Shown here piece after piece: positions 8,482-16,047 of a DNA stretch of 64,000 bases (the stretch's first letter is position 1; each line of letters begins with the position of its first letter). The DNA is taken from NCBI RefSeq assembly GCF_006385805.1, contig NZ_VFSG01000001.1:744001-808000 (forward strand), read 5' to 3'. The position numbers and the translations under genes were made by a program. The notes under the pieces are model-generated. The model was not told the origin of the DNA. It searched no databases and saw only the letters and a list, made by a program, of their open reading frames with translations. The DNA comes from Streptococcus xiaochunlingii (GTDB lineage Bacteria; Bacillota; Bacilli; Lactobacillales; Streptococcaceae).

Positions 8482-10219
8482 CTGCTTGTCCTCCTTTCCC
8501 TTGGGTTTGCATGTCATAGACTTCGCGGTAGATGGCATTAGTCTCAATCAGTTCTTGGTGAGTACCGATCGCATCAATCTTCCCATCATTCATGACCACG
8601 ATCCGGTCTGCATCTTGGATAGAAGAGATCCGTTGACCAATGATGATCTTGGTCGTGTCCTTGAGACTAGACGCTAGACCTTGACGGATCAGGCTATCCG
8701 TCTTGGTATCGACAGCTGAAGTCGAATCATCCAAGATCAGAATCTTTGGATTCATCAAGAGGGCGCGGGCGATACAGAGACGTTGGCGCTGACCACCTGA
8801 GACATTGGCTCCACCACGTTCGATCATGGTATCATAGCCATCCTTAAAGTTCTGGATAAATTCATCTGCTTGAGCGATCTTACAAGCTTCCACGATTTCT
8901 TCGTCCGTCGCGTCCTTATTTCCCCAGCGCATGTTTTCCTTGATGGTACCAGAGAAGAGGACATTGGTCTGAAGCACCATGGCAACTTGCTTGCGCAAAT
9001 GGTCTAGATCATAGTTTCGCACATCTTGACCAGCTACCTTGACGCTACCAGACTCTACATCATAGAGACGAGGGATGAGCTGGACCAGACTAGACTTACC
9101 AGAACCAGTCCCCCCAAGGATTCCGATCACTTCACCAGAGCGAATGCTGAGGTTGATATCGGACAAGACATGGGCCTTGTCGCCATTTTCGTCTGTGTAG
9201 GCGAAGTTCACATGGTCGAAGGTAATAGACCCATCTGCTACTTCTGTCAGACCATTCTCAGGAGAGACGATGGTTGACTCTGTCCCAAGCACTTCATTGA
9301 TCCGCTCCACAGATGCCATAGAGATCGAGAGCATGACGAAGATCATCATAAACATCATGAGAGACATGAGGATGGTCATAACGTAGGCAAACATAGACGT
9401 CAGCTCACCTGTCGTAAAGCTTCCAGCCACGATGAGTTGGGCCCCGATCCAAGAGATCAAGATAAAGGAAGCATACAAGGACAGCATCATGGCTGGACTA
9501 CTCAAGATCACGATGCGAATGGCCTTCATGAACATGTTGTAGATCAAGCGAGAAGCCTTCTTAAACTTAACCGTCTCTTCTTCTTCTTTGACATAGGACT
9601 TGACCACGCGCATGTTGGTGATATTTTCCTGGATGCTATTGTTCAAGTTATCATAGGCCTCGAAGACCTTGGTAAAGAGTGGATAGACAATCTTAGTGAT
9701 TACACCCAAAACCAGCCCCAAGAAAAGAGTGATTCCGACAAAGATCATGGCCATCTGCGGATTGATCAGATAGCTAGCAACAATAGCAAAAATCAAGTTA
9801 AGCGGTGCACGCACACAGATCCGGATGACCATCTGATAGGAGTTCTGCACATTGGTCACATCCGTCATCATCCGGGTTACCAGACCACCTGAGGAGAAGC
9901 TATCGATGTTTTCAAAGGAGAAGGTTTGGATCTTTTTAAAGATCGCCTTCCGTAGATTCTTAGCAAATCCGGCTGATGCAAAAGCCCCGTAGCGAGCCGA
10001 CTGCATCCCACAGAAAAGAGAGAGAAAGGCGAAGACCAACATGAGGAGACCATAGGTCAGAACCGTGGTCATATCCCCCTTCTGAACCCCCTTGTCCAGA
10101 AGCGTCGCCATGATAAAGGGAATAGAAATCTCAAACATAACCTCAAACACCATATAGAGTGAGGCCAGAACTGAGGGTTTCTTATATTCCTTGATTTCAG
10201 CAATCAATGACTGAAGCAT
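8471..10219 (-). CDS. Heterodimeric ABC exporter, subunit 1 (degenerate-site half), 582 aa
   Basis: ATG 10219 follows AGGAGGT. Transmembrane helices occupy about residues 15-300, followed by a nucleotide-binding domain with Walker A GGTGSGKS and signature VSGGQ. Two catalytic positions are changed: Walker B reads LILDDSTSA (Asp for the catalytic Glu) and the H-loop reads IIGQRISSI (Gln for His). These are the hallmarks of the non-hydrolysing half of a heterodimeric exporter; the second gene carries intact versions. The two genes overlap and end at one terminator, so they form an operon. A structured leader lies upstream. Confidence 0.9.
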   Translation of the reverse strand: MLQSLIAEIKEYKKPSVLASLYMVFEVMFEISIPFIMATLLDKGVQKGDMTTVLTYGLLMLVFAFLSLFCGMQSARYGAFASAGFAKNLRKAIFKKIQTFSFENIDSFSSGGLVTRMMTDVTNVQNSYQMVIRICVRAPLNLIFAIVASYLINPQMAMIFVGITLFLGLVLGVITKIVYPLFTKVFEAYDNLNNSIQENITNMRVVKSYVKEEEETVKFKKASRLIYNMFMKAIRIVILSSPAMMLSLYASFILISWIGAQLIVAGSFTTGELTSMFAYVMTILMSLMMFMMIFVMLSISMASVERINEVLGTESTIVSPENGLTEVADGSITFDHVNFAYTDENGDKAHVLSDINLSIRSGEVIGILGGTGSGKSSLVQLIPRLYDVESGSVKVAGQDVRNYDLDHLRKQVAMVLQTNVLFSGTIKENMRWGNKDATDEEIVEACKIAQADEFIQNFKDGYDTMIERGGANVSGGQRQRLCIARALLMNPKILILDDSTSAVDTKTDSLIRQGLASSLKDTTKIIIGQRISSIQDADRIVVMNDGKIDAIGTHQELIETNAIYREVYDMQTQGKGGQADEE

Positions 10220-10420
10220 AGATACCTCCTAAAATACTAGTTAGTACAGTTTTCGTCAGCAAGACGTCCATTCCTAAACAAAGAAAAAATCATTTGAACA
10301 GAATCAGCCATCTCTGCATGCGAAAGCTATAGAAAGAGAAAGCGCCCTGACAGCGTGACTGTAGGGACGACTTTCGTTATTTGTAATAGTTATTATAGCT
10401 TAACAATGGATAAAAATCAA
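10220..10420 (-). promoter_or_regulatory. Leader and promoter(s) of the ABC exporter
   Basis: A promoter TTGATT (10420-10415), 17-nt spacer, TATAAT (10397-10392) would give a leader of about 165 nt. Inside it, around 10319-10377, CGAAAG pairs with CTTTCG and an inner stem joins CCCT/ACAG to CTGT/AGGG. Nearer the gene a palindrome TACTA-GT-TAGTA (10235-10246) overlaps a second possible promoter (TTGCTG, 17 nt, TAGTAT) that would begin transcription almost at the Shine-Dalgarno. The palindrome could be a MarR- or TetR-type operator. No regulator gene is adjacent. Confidence 0.55.
10237..10311 (-). CDS. Possible 24-codon leader peptide of the ABC exporter
   Basis: An ORF from ATG 10311 to TAG 10237 encodes 24 residues starting MADSVQMIF and ending LADENCTN. 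The stop lies just before the exporter's AGGAGG, a position suited to translational coupling or attenuation. No good ribosome binding site precedes its ATG, so it may be chance. Confidence 0.3.
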   Translation of the reverse strand: MADSVQMIFSLFRNGRLADENCTN

Positions 10421-10472
10421 ACTTTTAGTCAGTCCTTACCAAATAGACTGACATTCTTCTGGAGACAAGTTC

Positions 10473-10556
10473 CTACTCTTCATTGGTACTGAGAGACACC
10501 AAGCTCAGGAAGCGATCAAAGTAGGTCTTATTCTTCTTCAAGTTTTTCTTCAGGCT
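10473..10556 (-). pseudogene. Possible detached C-terminal tail of the glycerophosphodiesterase
   Basis: 27 in-frame codons after the TAA of the preceding ORF, ending at TAG 10475-10473. The reading (SLKKNLKKNKTYFDRF, then LSLVSLSTNEE) has protein-like composition with no interruption. Rejoined, the protein would be 588 aa. The catalytic domain seems complete without it. Confidence 0.45.
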
Positions 10557-12239
10557 TTATGCCTCTGCTACTTCATCCGTAATGATTCCATCAACCGGTC
10601 GTTGAAGGTAGGCCGTTAACTTTTGCTCATCATTGATGGTCCAGACATAGAGCTCTTTTTTCATCTCATGGGCCTGGGTTACCAAATCCTCCTGATAAGA
10701 AAAGTCTTCGATTGCAAAGAAATCAACCGGGTAGTCCTCAAACTGTCCAAACTGAATCGGAATGACATAGCCGGTCTTAATCTCCGGGGCTTTCTTTTCC
10801 ACCTTTTCCATCACCGACAGATCCAAGGACATGGTTGGATAGTCATTTTCAACTCCCAACTCCTTCATCTTTTGGACGAAGAGATCTACGTAATTTTCCG
10901 GTTCTGCACCATGAGGCTTGAGCTCGACCAAGAGGGGCATCTTCAGCTCCTTGGCCCGGGTGACAAACTCCTCAAAGGAGGGGATATGACTGGTATGACC
11001 ATCCTGTTGGATCTTTAATCCCTGCACCTCAGCCAGCGTCATATCTTTGACATCCTTGTCCACTCCAGCCAAGCGTTTGAGATTGTAGTCATGCATGACG
11101 ACGAATTGATGGTCCTTGGTCAAGAGGATATCCATCTCGACATAGGAAGCCTTCTCCTTGGCAGCTGCCTCGAGTGCTTCAAGGGAATTTTCTACACCCT
11201 TGGCCACATAGCCACGATGGGCTACGATTTTTACCTGGTCATTGACCTCTAAGGCCGCTAAGTCAAATGCTGCCATTCCTGACTGAGCCAAGAGGAAAAG
11301 AAAGGTCAGGACAAAGAGCCCCTTCATCTTGCGTGAACCTCGAGTCTTGATGACCGAACGACTTGGAGCCTCCCATCCATTGTCTAGGATGATTCCAAAG
11401 GTTCCCAGTTTAGACATGACAGAAAAGAGGAAAATGTAGAGGCGGATCAAGACCAAAAAGATAGTCTGCACCCAGATATGCTGGCCCGTTTTGTCCAGCT
11501 GACTAGACGCAAAGACCAGGCCAAGGATCAAGAGAATGCCCGTTACAGAAAGGATAAACTCAAAGGAGAAGATCCGCAGGATAAGGCGGATCCCACCCTT
11601 CTTGGTCATCTCCCAACTCTTGCGCATGGCAGCCCCAAAAGGAAGCTCTTCAATCACGATATTGGGTACCGTATAGATGAGACGCAGATTGAGATAGATT
11701 AGAAGCACTTGAACTATGAAGAGGCCGATGGTCCCAGCGGTCGTCTTGCTAAACTCCCCTGTGATAAAGTTAGGAATATAGAGACCGTCCGTCAGAGTGG
11801 AACCAATGAAGAGACCCGCTACAGGCAGAGTCAGAACCATATAAAAGAGAAAATGCAACAGATTCCAACCGCTAAAATCCTTTAAGCGACCAAAAGACTG
11901 GCGAAAGACCTTATTAAAAGATAGGTGCTGATCCGTACGAGACAGATAGATCAGGGCAATCATGGTCCGCATCTCCAGCATAAAGAGAAAGGCGAAGACG
12001 ATGGCAAAGAGAATCAAAGCCACTAGACTCAATGGATTGGTCAAGGTCGTGAGGATATTGTTCTTGTCAATGTTGGACGCACCCGATAAGAGGAGAGCCA
12101 GTTGAAAGACCCAACTCAAGGCCGCAGCCCCTATACCAACCACAAACTGCAAAAGAATCCCCACAGAGATAAAGGACCATTTGTTGCGCCAGATCAAGTA
12201 AAAGGCCCCTTTCAGGTCCTGCCAATAACTCCGTTTCAT
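10557..12239 (-). CDS. Membrane-anchored glycerophosphodiester phosphodiesterase, possibly cut at its C-terminus
   Basis: 560 aa as annotated. Residues 1-330 are a multi-pass membrane domain (PF10110 type); residues 340-560 are a GDPD catalytic domain (PF03009 type) with HRGYVAKGVENS, EMDILLT and HDYNLKR, which hold the catalytic His pair and metal ligands. It should hydrolyse glycerophosphodiesters at the membrane surface, releasing glycerol 3-phosphate, for example from lipid or lipoteichoic-acid turnover. A perfect-spacing promoter (12271-12299) precedes it. After the TAA at 10559-10557 the same frame stays open for 27 codons (to TAG at 10475-10473) and reads like a natural helical tail (KKNKTYFDRFLSLV). 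The stop may therefore be a recent nonsense change; CAA for Gln would fit. Confidence 0.9.
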   Translation of the reverse strand: MKRSYWQDLKGAFYLIWRNKWSFISVGILLQFVVGIGAAALSWVFQLALLLSGASNIDKNNILTTLTNPLSLVALILFAIVFAFLFMLEMRTMIALIYLSRTDQHLSFNKVFRQSFGRLKDFSGWNLLHFLFYMVLTLPVAGLFIGSTLTDGLYIPNFITGEFSKTTAGTIGLFIVQVLLIYLNLRLIYTVPNIVIEELPFGAAMRKSWEMTKKGGIRLILRIFSFEFILSVTGILLILGLVFASSQLDKTGQHIWVQTIFLVLIRLYIFLFSVMSKLGTFGIILDNGWEAPSRSVIKTRGSRKMKGLFVLTFLFLLAQSGMAAFDLAALEVNDQVKIVAHRGYVAKGVENSLEALEAAAKEKASYVEMDILLTKDHQFVVMHDYNLKRLAGVDKDVKDMTLAEVQGLKIQQDGHTSHIPSFEEFVTRAKELKMPLLVELKPHGAEPENYVDLFVQKMKELGVENDYPTMSLDLSVMEKVEKKAPEIKTGYVIPIQFGQFEDYPVDFFAIEDFSYQEDLVTQAHEMKKELYVWTINDEQKLTAYLQRPVDGIITDEVAEA

Positions 12240-12270
12240 GCTGTCTCTCTTTCATTTCTTTTATTCCCCT

Positions 12271-12299
12271 AGAATAGCGGAAAAGCCTCTCCCTGTCAA
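12271..12299 (-). promoter_or_regulatory. Promoter of the glycerophosphodiesterase gene
   Basis: TTGACA (12299-12294), 17-nt spacer, TATTCT (12276-12271) on the minus strand, about 32 nt before the ATG. Confidence 0.75.
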
Positions 12300-12310
12300 T
12301 GATTCTACAA

Positions 12311-12466
12311 AAAAGGCTGGGACAAAAATTGTCGAGCAAGACGCAGTGGTTGAGTGGGCTCTACTACGCTGATTTCATCAGCTTTTACAGCCCTACTCAA
12401 CTGTGCGGAGGTGGGACGACGAAATCAAATTCTAACGAATTACCAATTTCTGTCCCACTCTCTTTT
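12311..12466. repeat. Dispersed intergenic repeat with nested hairpins, copy A
   Basis: The core 12328-12466 is nearly identical to 59911-60048. It contains GGTTGAGTGGGCT pairing with AGCCCTACTCAAC around an inner hairpin GCTGATTTCATCAGC. Its ends carry GGCTGGGACAAA and TGTCCCACTC, which can pair. It probably terminates the ABC-permease operon ending at 12471, since the minus strand ends in TGTCCCAGCCTTTTTT. Confidence 0.8.
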
Positions 12467-12470
12467 CTAT

Positions 12471-13616
12471 TTATTCTGCTAAGAGCACTTCTTTAATCGT
12501 TTGTTTTTGGAGTTTTCTGTTGGATAGATAAAAGAGGCTTTCGTAAACCACCACAAAACCGATCAAAGTCCAAAAGCACACATTCCCATCAAAGTGATGC
12601 TCAATCTTTTCAGGAACCGTATCTTTGATCACACCGATCAAGATTTCCATGATGCCATATTGATAAGCTGTCCCAAAAACAAATCCTAGATAGGCCCAAA
12701 AACGATAGGGAGCGAGAATATGACCTTGACATTCCCGATTGGTGTAGCCAAAAGCCTTCATAAGAGCCAAGGTTTCACGACTTTCTGAGACCACAATCCC
12801 CAATGACAACAAGAGAATCGAGAAAGAAAGGATCAAACCAATCATAATCATCATGGTTTGGATGATGTCATCTGTGTAATCCTTGAGGCCAAAGGACAAT
12901 TGAACCATGGCCGCAAAACACATGGAGCCAAAGACCACAAAAAACAAGATAGATTTTCTCCCCCATATCAGTGACGAAGACAGCTCTTTTAGGAAGGCCT
13001 TCTCTTTCTTGGGAGCCTTCTTTCTCCTTTTGACCTTGATAGGACTTGGGGATTTTTTCAATAAGCGAAGTGCCGGCGTTTGGAGTTGTCTTCTAGCATA
13101 ACCAATCGCGAGAAGCATAAAAAATGTCGTTGGCAGGATCACCAAAGCAAGCAAGAGCTGCCAATGAAAATGAATGGTGATTTCTGGCAGGATCCCCTTC
13201 TCATTACGAAAGTCATAAAAATGTCCCATCATGAGAAATGAAGCGAGATAGCCAAGAAGCGCTCCAGCTCCAAAACTGAGCCCAAAGGCCCAAAACCGTT
13301 TAGCCAACTGGCCATTGCTATAGCCCAAAGCCTTTAAAATCCCTAATTGTTCCTTGTGGTCATCGACAAATTGTTTGATATAAAAACACATGAGAAGGAC
13401 CGACGTCAAAGACAAGACGACCCCACTGACCATGGCTACCATCCAGGAAAGCGAAACCTGGGCATCATAGTAGGTCTGAATCATGGGATTGGTTTTCGAA
13501 ATCTCTAATTGCTCGATGTCCAAGTAAAAATTCAAGAAGAGATTGGCCACAAAGACCGCACAAGCCCCAATGATACTGACGACAACTAATTTTCGAATAT
13601 CTTTTACTGAAAACAT
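12471..13616 (-). CDS. ABC transporter permease with FtsX-like domains, 381 aa
   Basis: N-terminal helix at about 10-30, then an FtsX-like three-helix block (60-180) and a second block in the C-terminal half, separated by a Lys-rich loop (KVKRRKKAPKKEKAF). Motifs such as LGILKALGYSNGQL and LALMKAFGYTNRE mark both blocks as MacB/FtsX-type permease domains. There is only a short extracellular segment between the first helices. It starts 3 nt after the ATPase gene stop and is third in the tetR-ATPase-permease operon. The substrate is unknown; peptide or antimicrobial export is common in this family. Confidence 0.85.
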   Translation of the reverse strand: MFSVKDIRKLVVVSIIGACAVFVANLFLNFYLDIEQLEISKTNPMIQTYYDAQVSLSWMVAMVSGVVLSLTSVLLMCFYIKQFVDDHKEQLGILKALGYSNGQLAKRFWAFGLSFGAGALLGYLASFLMMGHFYDFRNEKGILPEITIHFHWQLLLALVILPTTFFMLLAIGYARRQLQTPALRLLKKSPSPIKVKRRKKAPKKEKAFLKELSSSLIWGRKSILFFVVFGSMCFAAMVQLSFGLKDYTDDIIQTMMIMIGLILSFSILLLSLGIVVSESRETLALMKAFGYTNRECQGHILAPYRFWAYLGFVFGTAYQYGIMEILIGVIKDTVPEKIEHHFDGNVCFWTLIGFVVVYESLFYLSNRKLQKQTIKEVLLAE

Positions 13617-13619
13617 AGC

Positions 13620-14300
13620 TTACCATCCGATCTCATAGGCAGTCTGAGGTTGTTCATTGGTCACAACTTCTGTAATCTTGCCACTATTGACACGAATGAT
13701 GGTTCTAGCCATATCCGCAATATTTTGGTTGTGTGTCACCATGATGAGGGTAAAGCCCAGCTTTTCCTTCAATTTCCAGATATAGTCGAGAATCTTGCGC
13801 CCTGTTTCTTCATCAAGGGCTCCCGTCGGCTCATCTAAGAAGAGTATCTCTGGCTTTTTGGCCAAAGCCCGAGCAATAGAGACTCTCTGCTGTTCCCCAC
13901 CCGACAATTCACTCGGATACTTGTCTAGCTTATCGCCAAGTCCCAAATCTTCTATGATCTGCAAAAAATCATGATTGTTTGCCAGGTCAGCACCCATCTT
14001 TACATTCTGTCTGACCGTCAGATTCGGCAATAAATAATACTGCTGGAAGATAAAGGCAATCTTCTCACGTCTAAAGGCTGTCAATTGAGCATCCGTGAGT
14101 TGTGATAAATCTTGTCCTTGAATGAGGATATGCCCCTCGTCAACCTTTTCTAAGCCTGATAACACATTTAAGAGAGTTGATTTTCCCGATCCAGAAGGAC
14201 CAAGGATAACCACATCATCCTGGTCTTGAATCTGCAAACCAATCCCCTTTAAAACCTTGGTTTGGCCGTAACTTTTGTGCACATTTTCTAGTTGAATCAT
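13620..14300 (-). CDS. ABC transporter ATP-binding protein, MacB/LolD type, 226 aa
   Basis: Starts at ATG 14300, which overlaps the TGA of tetR (ATGA), with GGTAGGAAAG upstream; the in-frame start further upstream lies inside tetR and is rejected. Walker [10 protein letters not shown]-loop [10 protein letters not shown], signature LSGGEQQR, Walker [14 protein letters not shown] and H-loop MVTHNQ are all canonical. It energises the FtsX-like permease encoded directly after it. Control is expected through the TetR operator upstream of the operon. Confidence 0.92.
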   Translation of the reverse strand: MIQLENVHKSYGQTKVLKGIGLQIQDQDDVVILGPSGSGKSTLLNVLSGLEKVDEGHILIQGQDLSQLTDAQLTAFRREKIAFIFQQYYLLPNLTVRQNVKMGADLANNHDFLQIIEDLGLGDKLDKYPSELSGGEQQRVSIARALAKKPEILFLDEPTGALDEETGRKILDYIWKLKEKLGFTLIMVTHNQNIADMARTIIRVNSGKITEVVTNEQPQTAYEIGW

Positions 14301-14872
14301 TTCTTTCCTACCATTTCTTTGATGAGAGATTGACAAACCTCTGTCAGTAATCCAATCACTTCTTCCATGCTGAACTGGTAAATACCAGAAGCAACCATTG
14401 AGGCCATCCCGTGTGAGTAGATAAATAGATGCTGGTACAAGCGACCAGCCTCCTCAACAGTCAAAGGATAGTCTGCGACGATCGAATCCAGAACCAACTG
14501 GTAACTATGATCCTTCATGGGAAGAAAATCTTGAAAGCGACGAATCGGCTCTTTGCTAGGATTTTGGAAAAGCAACTGAAAAAGTTGGGGCTCTTTTGAG
14601 GCGAAAAGGATATAAGCAACCCCAACAGATCGAAAAGGCTTCTCATCTTCTAAGGCCTTGCGAATATACTCCACCACGACCATCTCCGCAGCACCAATAA
14701 CCTCTGCTTGTAACTCAGCCATATTGGCAAATTGCCCAAAAATGACTCTCGGTGTGGCTCCTAGTTTCTCTGCTAATGCTCGAGCAGTTAAACTAGCCAT
14801 GCCCTCTTCTCTCACCAATTGTAAAGCTGTCCCAATGATAGCCTCTTTACTGAATTTAACCTTTGGTGGCAT
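14297..14872 (-). CDS. TetR-family transcriptional regulator, 191 aa
   Basis: ATG 14872 with GGAGTCTT upstream is chosen over an earlier in-frame ATG. The N-terminal helix-turn-helix spans about 10-50 (AIIGTALQLVREEG, then LTARALAEKLGATPRVIF), followed by a helical ligand-binding domain. It is first gene of an operon with an ABC ATPase and an FtsX-like permease. Two abutting palindromes directly over its transcription start make autorepression likely. The inducer is probably a substrate of the transporter; that is inference. Confidence 0.9.
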   Translation of the reverse strand: MPPKVKFSKEAIIGTALQLVREEGMASLTARALAEKLGATPRVIFGQFANMAELQAEVIGAAEMVVVEYIRKALEDEKPFRSVGVAYILFASKEPQLFQLLFQNPSKEPIRRFQDFLPMKDHSYQLVLDSIVADYPLTVEEAGRLYQHLFIYSHGMASMVASGIYQFSMEEVIGLLTEVCQSLIKEMVGKK

Positions 14873-14886
14873 AAGACTCCTTTCAC

Positions 14887-14948
14887 GCAACATTTGTTGC
14901 GCAACACTTGTTGCATAAAGAATACCATAAAAAAGAAAGACTTGTCAA
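14887..14948 (-). promoter_or_regulatory. Promoter and tandem TetR operators
   Basis: Promoter TTGACA (14948-14943), 18-nt spacer, TATTCT (14924-14919). Immediately downstream lie two abutting 14-bp palindromes, GCAACATTTGTTGC (14887-14900) and GCAACACTTGTTGC (14901-14914), each GCAACA-N2-TGTTGC. They cover the expected start of transcription, so a bound regulator would block initiation. Confidence 0.85.
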
Positions 14949-14974
14949 GAAAAATCTGAAAACTACAAAACAAA

Positions 14975-15008
14975 AAACCAGTCCACCGATAAGAGTGGAA
15001 TCTGGTTT
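14975..15008 (-). terminator. Terminator of the aldo/keto reductase gene
   Basis: AAACCAGTCCAC pairs with GTGGAATCTGGTTT (one bulge). On the minus strand a T-run follows. Confidence 0.85.
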
Positions 15009-15020
15009 ACTAACAAGATT

Positions 15021-15944
15021 CTAAGGCAAATCATTTCCCGCCACCAAGTAGATTTGGTACCATTCCTTGCGGGTCAAATTCACCTCTGCTGCTTTCCCTG
15101 CTTCAAGGACATGCTGGGGCTTGGTCGTTCCGATGACAGCCTGCATCTTACCCGGATAGCGGAGGACCCAAGCAAGGGCGATGGCTGTCGGAGTGACCTG
15201 GTATTTCTTCGCCAAGTCATTAAGGACATGATTGAGGGCCGCAAACTCTTCCTTACCGACAAAATTCCCCTTGAAATAGCCATGCTGGAGGACAGACCAA
15301 GCTTGAATCACCGTATCGGTTAAGCGACAATACTCAAAGACACTGCCATCTCGCACAGCTGCTTTTGGCCCTTCCATGTTGACATGAAAACCAGCTTCAA
15401 AGCTTGGTGTAAAGGCGGCACTCAACTGCAACTGGTTGACCTTGAGTGGTTGTTTGACAGCCGTTTTGAGCAATTCCATCATCATAGGATTTTGATTGGA
15501 CACCCCAAAATGACGGACCTTGCCCGCTTGCTCCAAGTTATCAAAAGCTGCCGCCACTTCTTCCGGCTCCATGAGGGCATCCGGTCGGTGAAGGAGGAGA
15601 CTATCTAAGCGCTCGATCTGCAGACGCTCGAGGATGCCATCGACGGAATCCAAAATATAGTCCTTCGAAAAATCAAAATAGGTAAAGCCATCTTTGCGAA
15701 TCCCACACTTGGACTGGATCCACATCTGATCCCGAAGATCCGGACGGCGCTTGAGAACCTTCCCCAGTAGGACCTCACACTGGCCATCGCCATAGATATC
15801 CGCCAGATCAAAAGTGTTAATTCCAATCGACAAGGCTGCTTCCACCAAGGCCTCCACCTCATCTTCACTCATCTGACTGATCCGCATCATCCCAAGGACA
15901 ATCGTGGACAAACGCTCATTTTCAGCAAACTCAATATAGTTCAT
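15021..15944 (-). CDS. Aldo/keto reductase, 307 aa
   Basis: NAD(P)H-dependent oxidoreductase with a TIM-barrel fold. The tetrad is visible: Asp and Tyr in FDLADIYGDG, Lys in IQSKCGI and His in LLLHRPDAL. GVSNQNP and IGTTKP belong to the cofactor-binding half. It is closest in feel to the YcsN/YdhF-like group. AAGGAGG precedes ATG 15944. It is a single gene with its own terminator. The substrate cannot be told from sequence. Confidence 0.9.
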   Translation of the reverse strand: MNYIEFAENERLSTIVLGMMRISQMSEDEVEALVEAALSIGINTFDLADIYGDGQCEVLLGKVLKRRPDLRDQMWIQSKCGIRKDGFTYFDFSKDYILDSVDGILERLQIERLDSLLLHRPDALMEPEEVAAAFDNLEQAGKVRHFGVSNQNPMMMELLKTAVKQPLKVNQLQLSAAFTPSFEAGFHVNMEGPKAAVRDGSVFEYCRLTDTVIQAWSVLQHGYFKGNFVGKEEFAALNHVLNDLAKKYQVTPTAIALAWVLRYPGKMQAVIGTTKPQHVLEAGKAAEVNLTRKEWYQIYLVAGNDLP

Positions 15945-16015
15945 GTCCGCCTCCTTTTCATTCTTCCTTCATTATAAAGGAAAGAAGATCAAACAGCAAT
16001 GATTTCACAAAGTAA

Positions 16016-16042
16016 AACACCTTCAGCATCTACTGAAGGTGT
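16016..16042 (-). terminator. Terminator of the XRE-ABC operon
   Basis: ACACCTTCAG and CTGAAGGTGT form a 10-bp stem with loop CATCTA, followed by TTTTA on the minus strand, just after the permease stop. Confidence 0.85.
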
Positions 16043-16047
16043 CTCTT

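Noticed and set aside
12299-12496. ORF of 65 codons, with a similar ORF at 59912-60097
   Set aside because: Both lie in the dispersed structured repeat; similarity is at DNA level, no ribosome binding site, interrupted by the stem structure.
14873-14893. Upstream ATG start of the TetR regulator
   Set aside because: It overlaps the operator; GGAGTCTT precedes the ATG at 14872.
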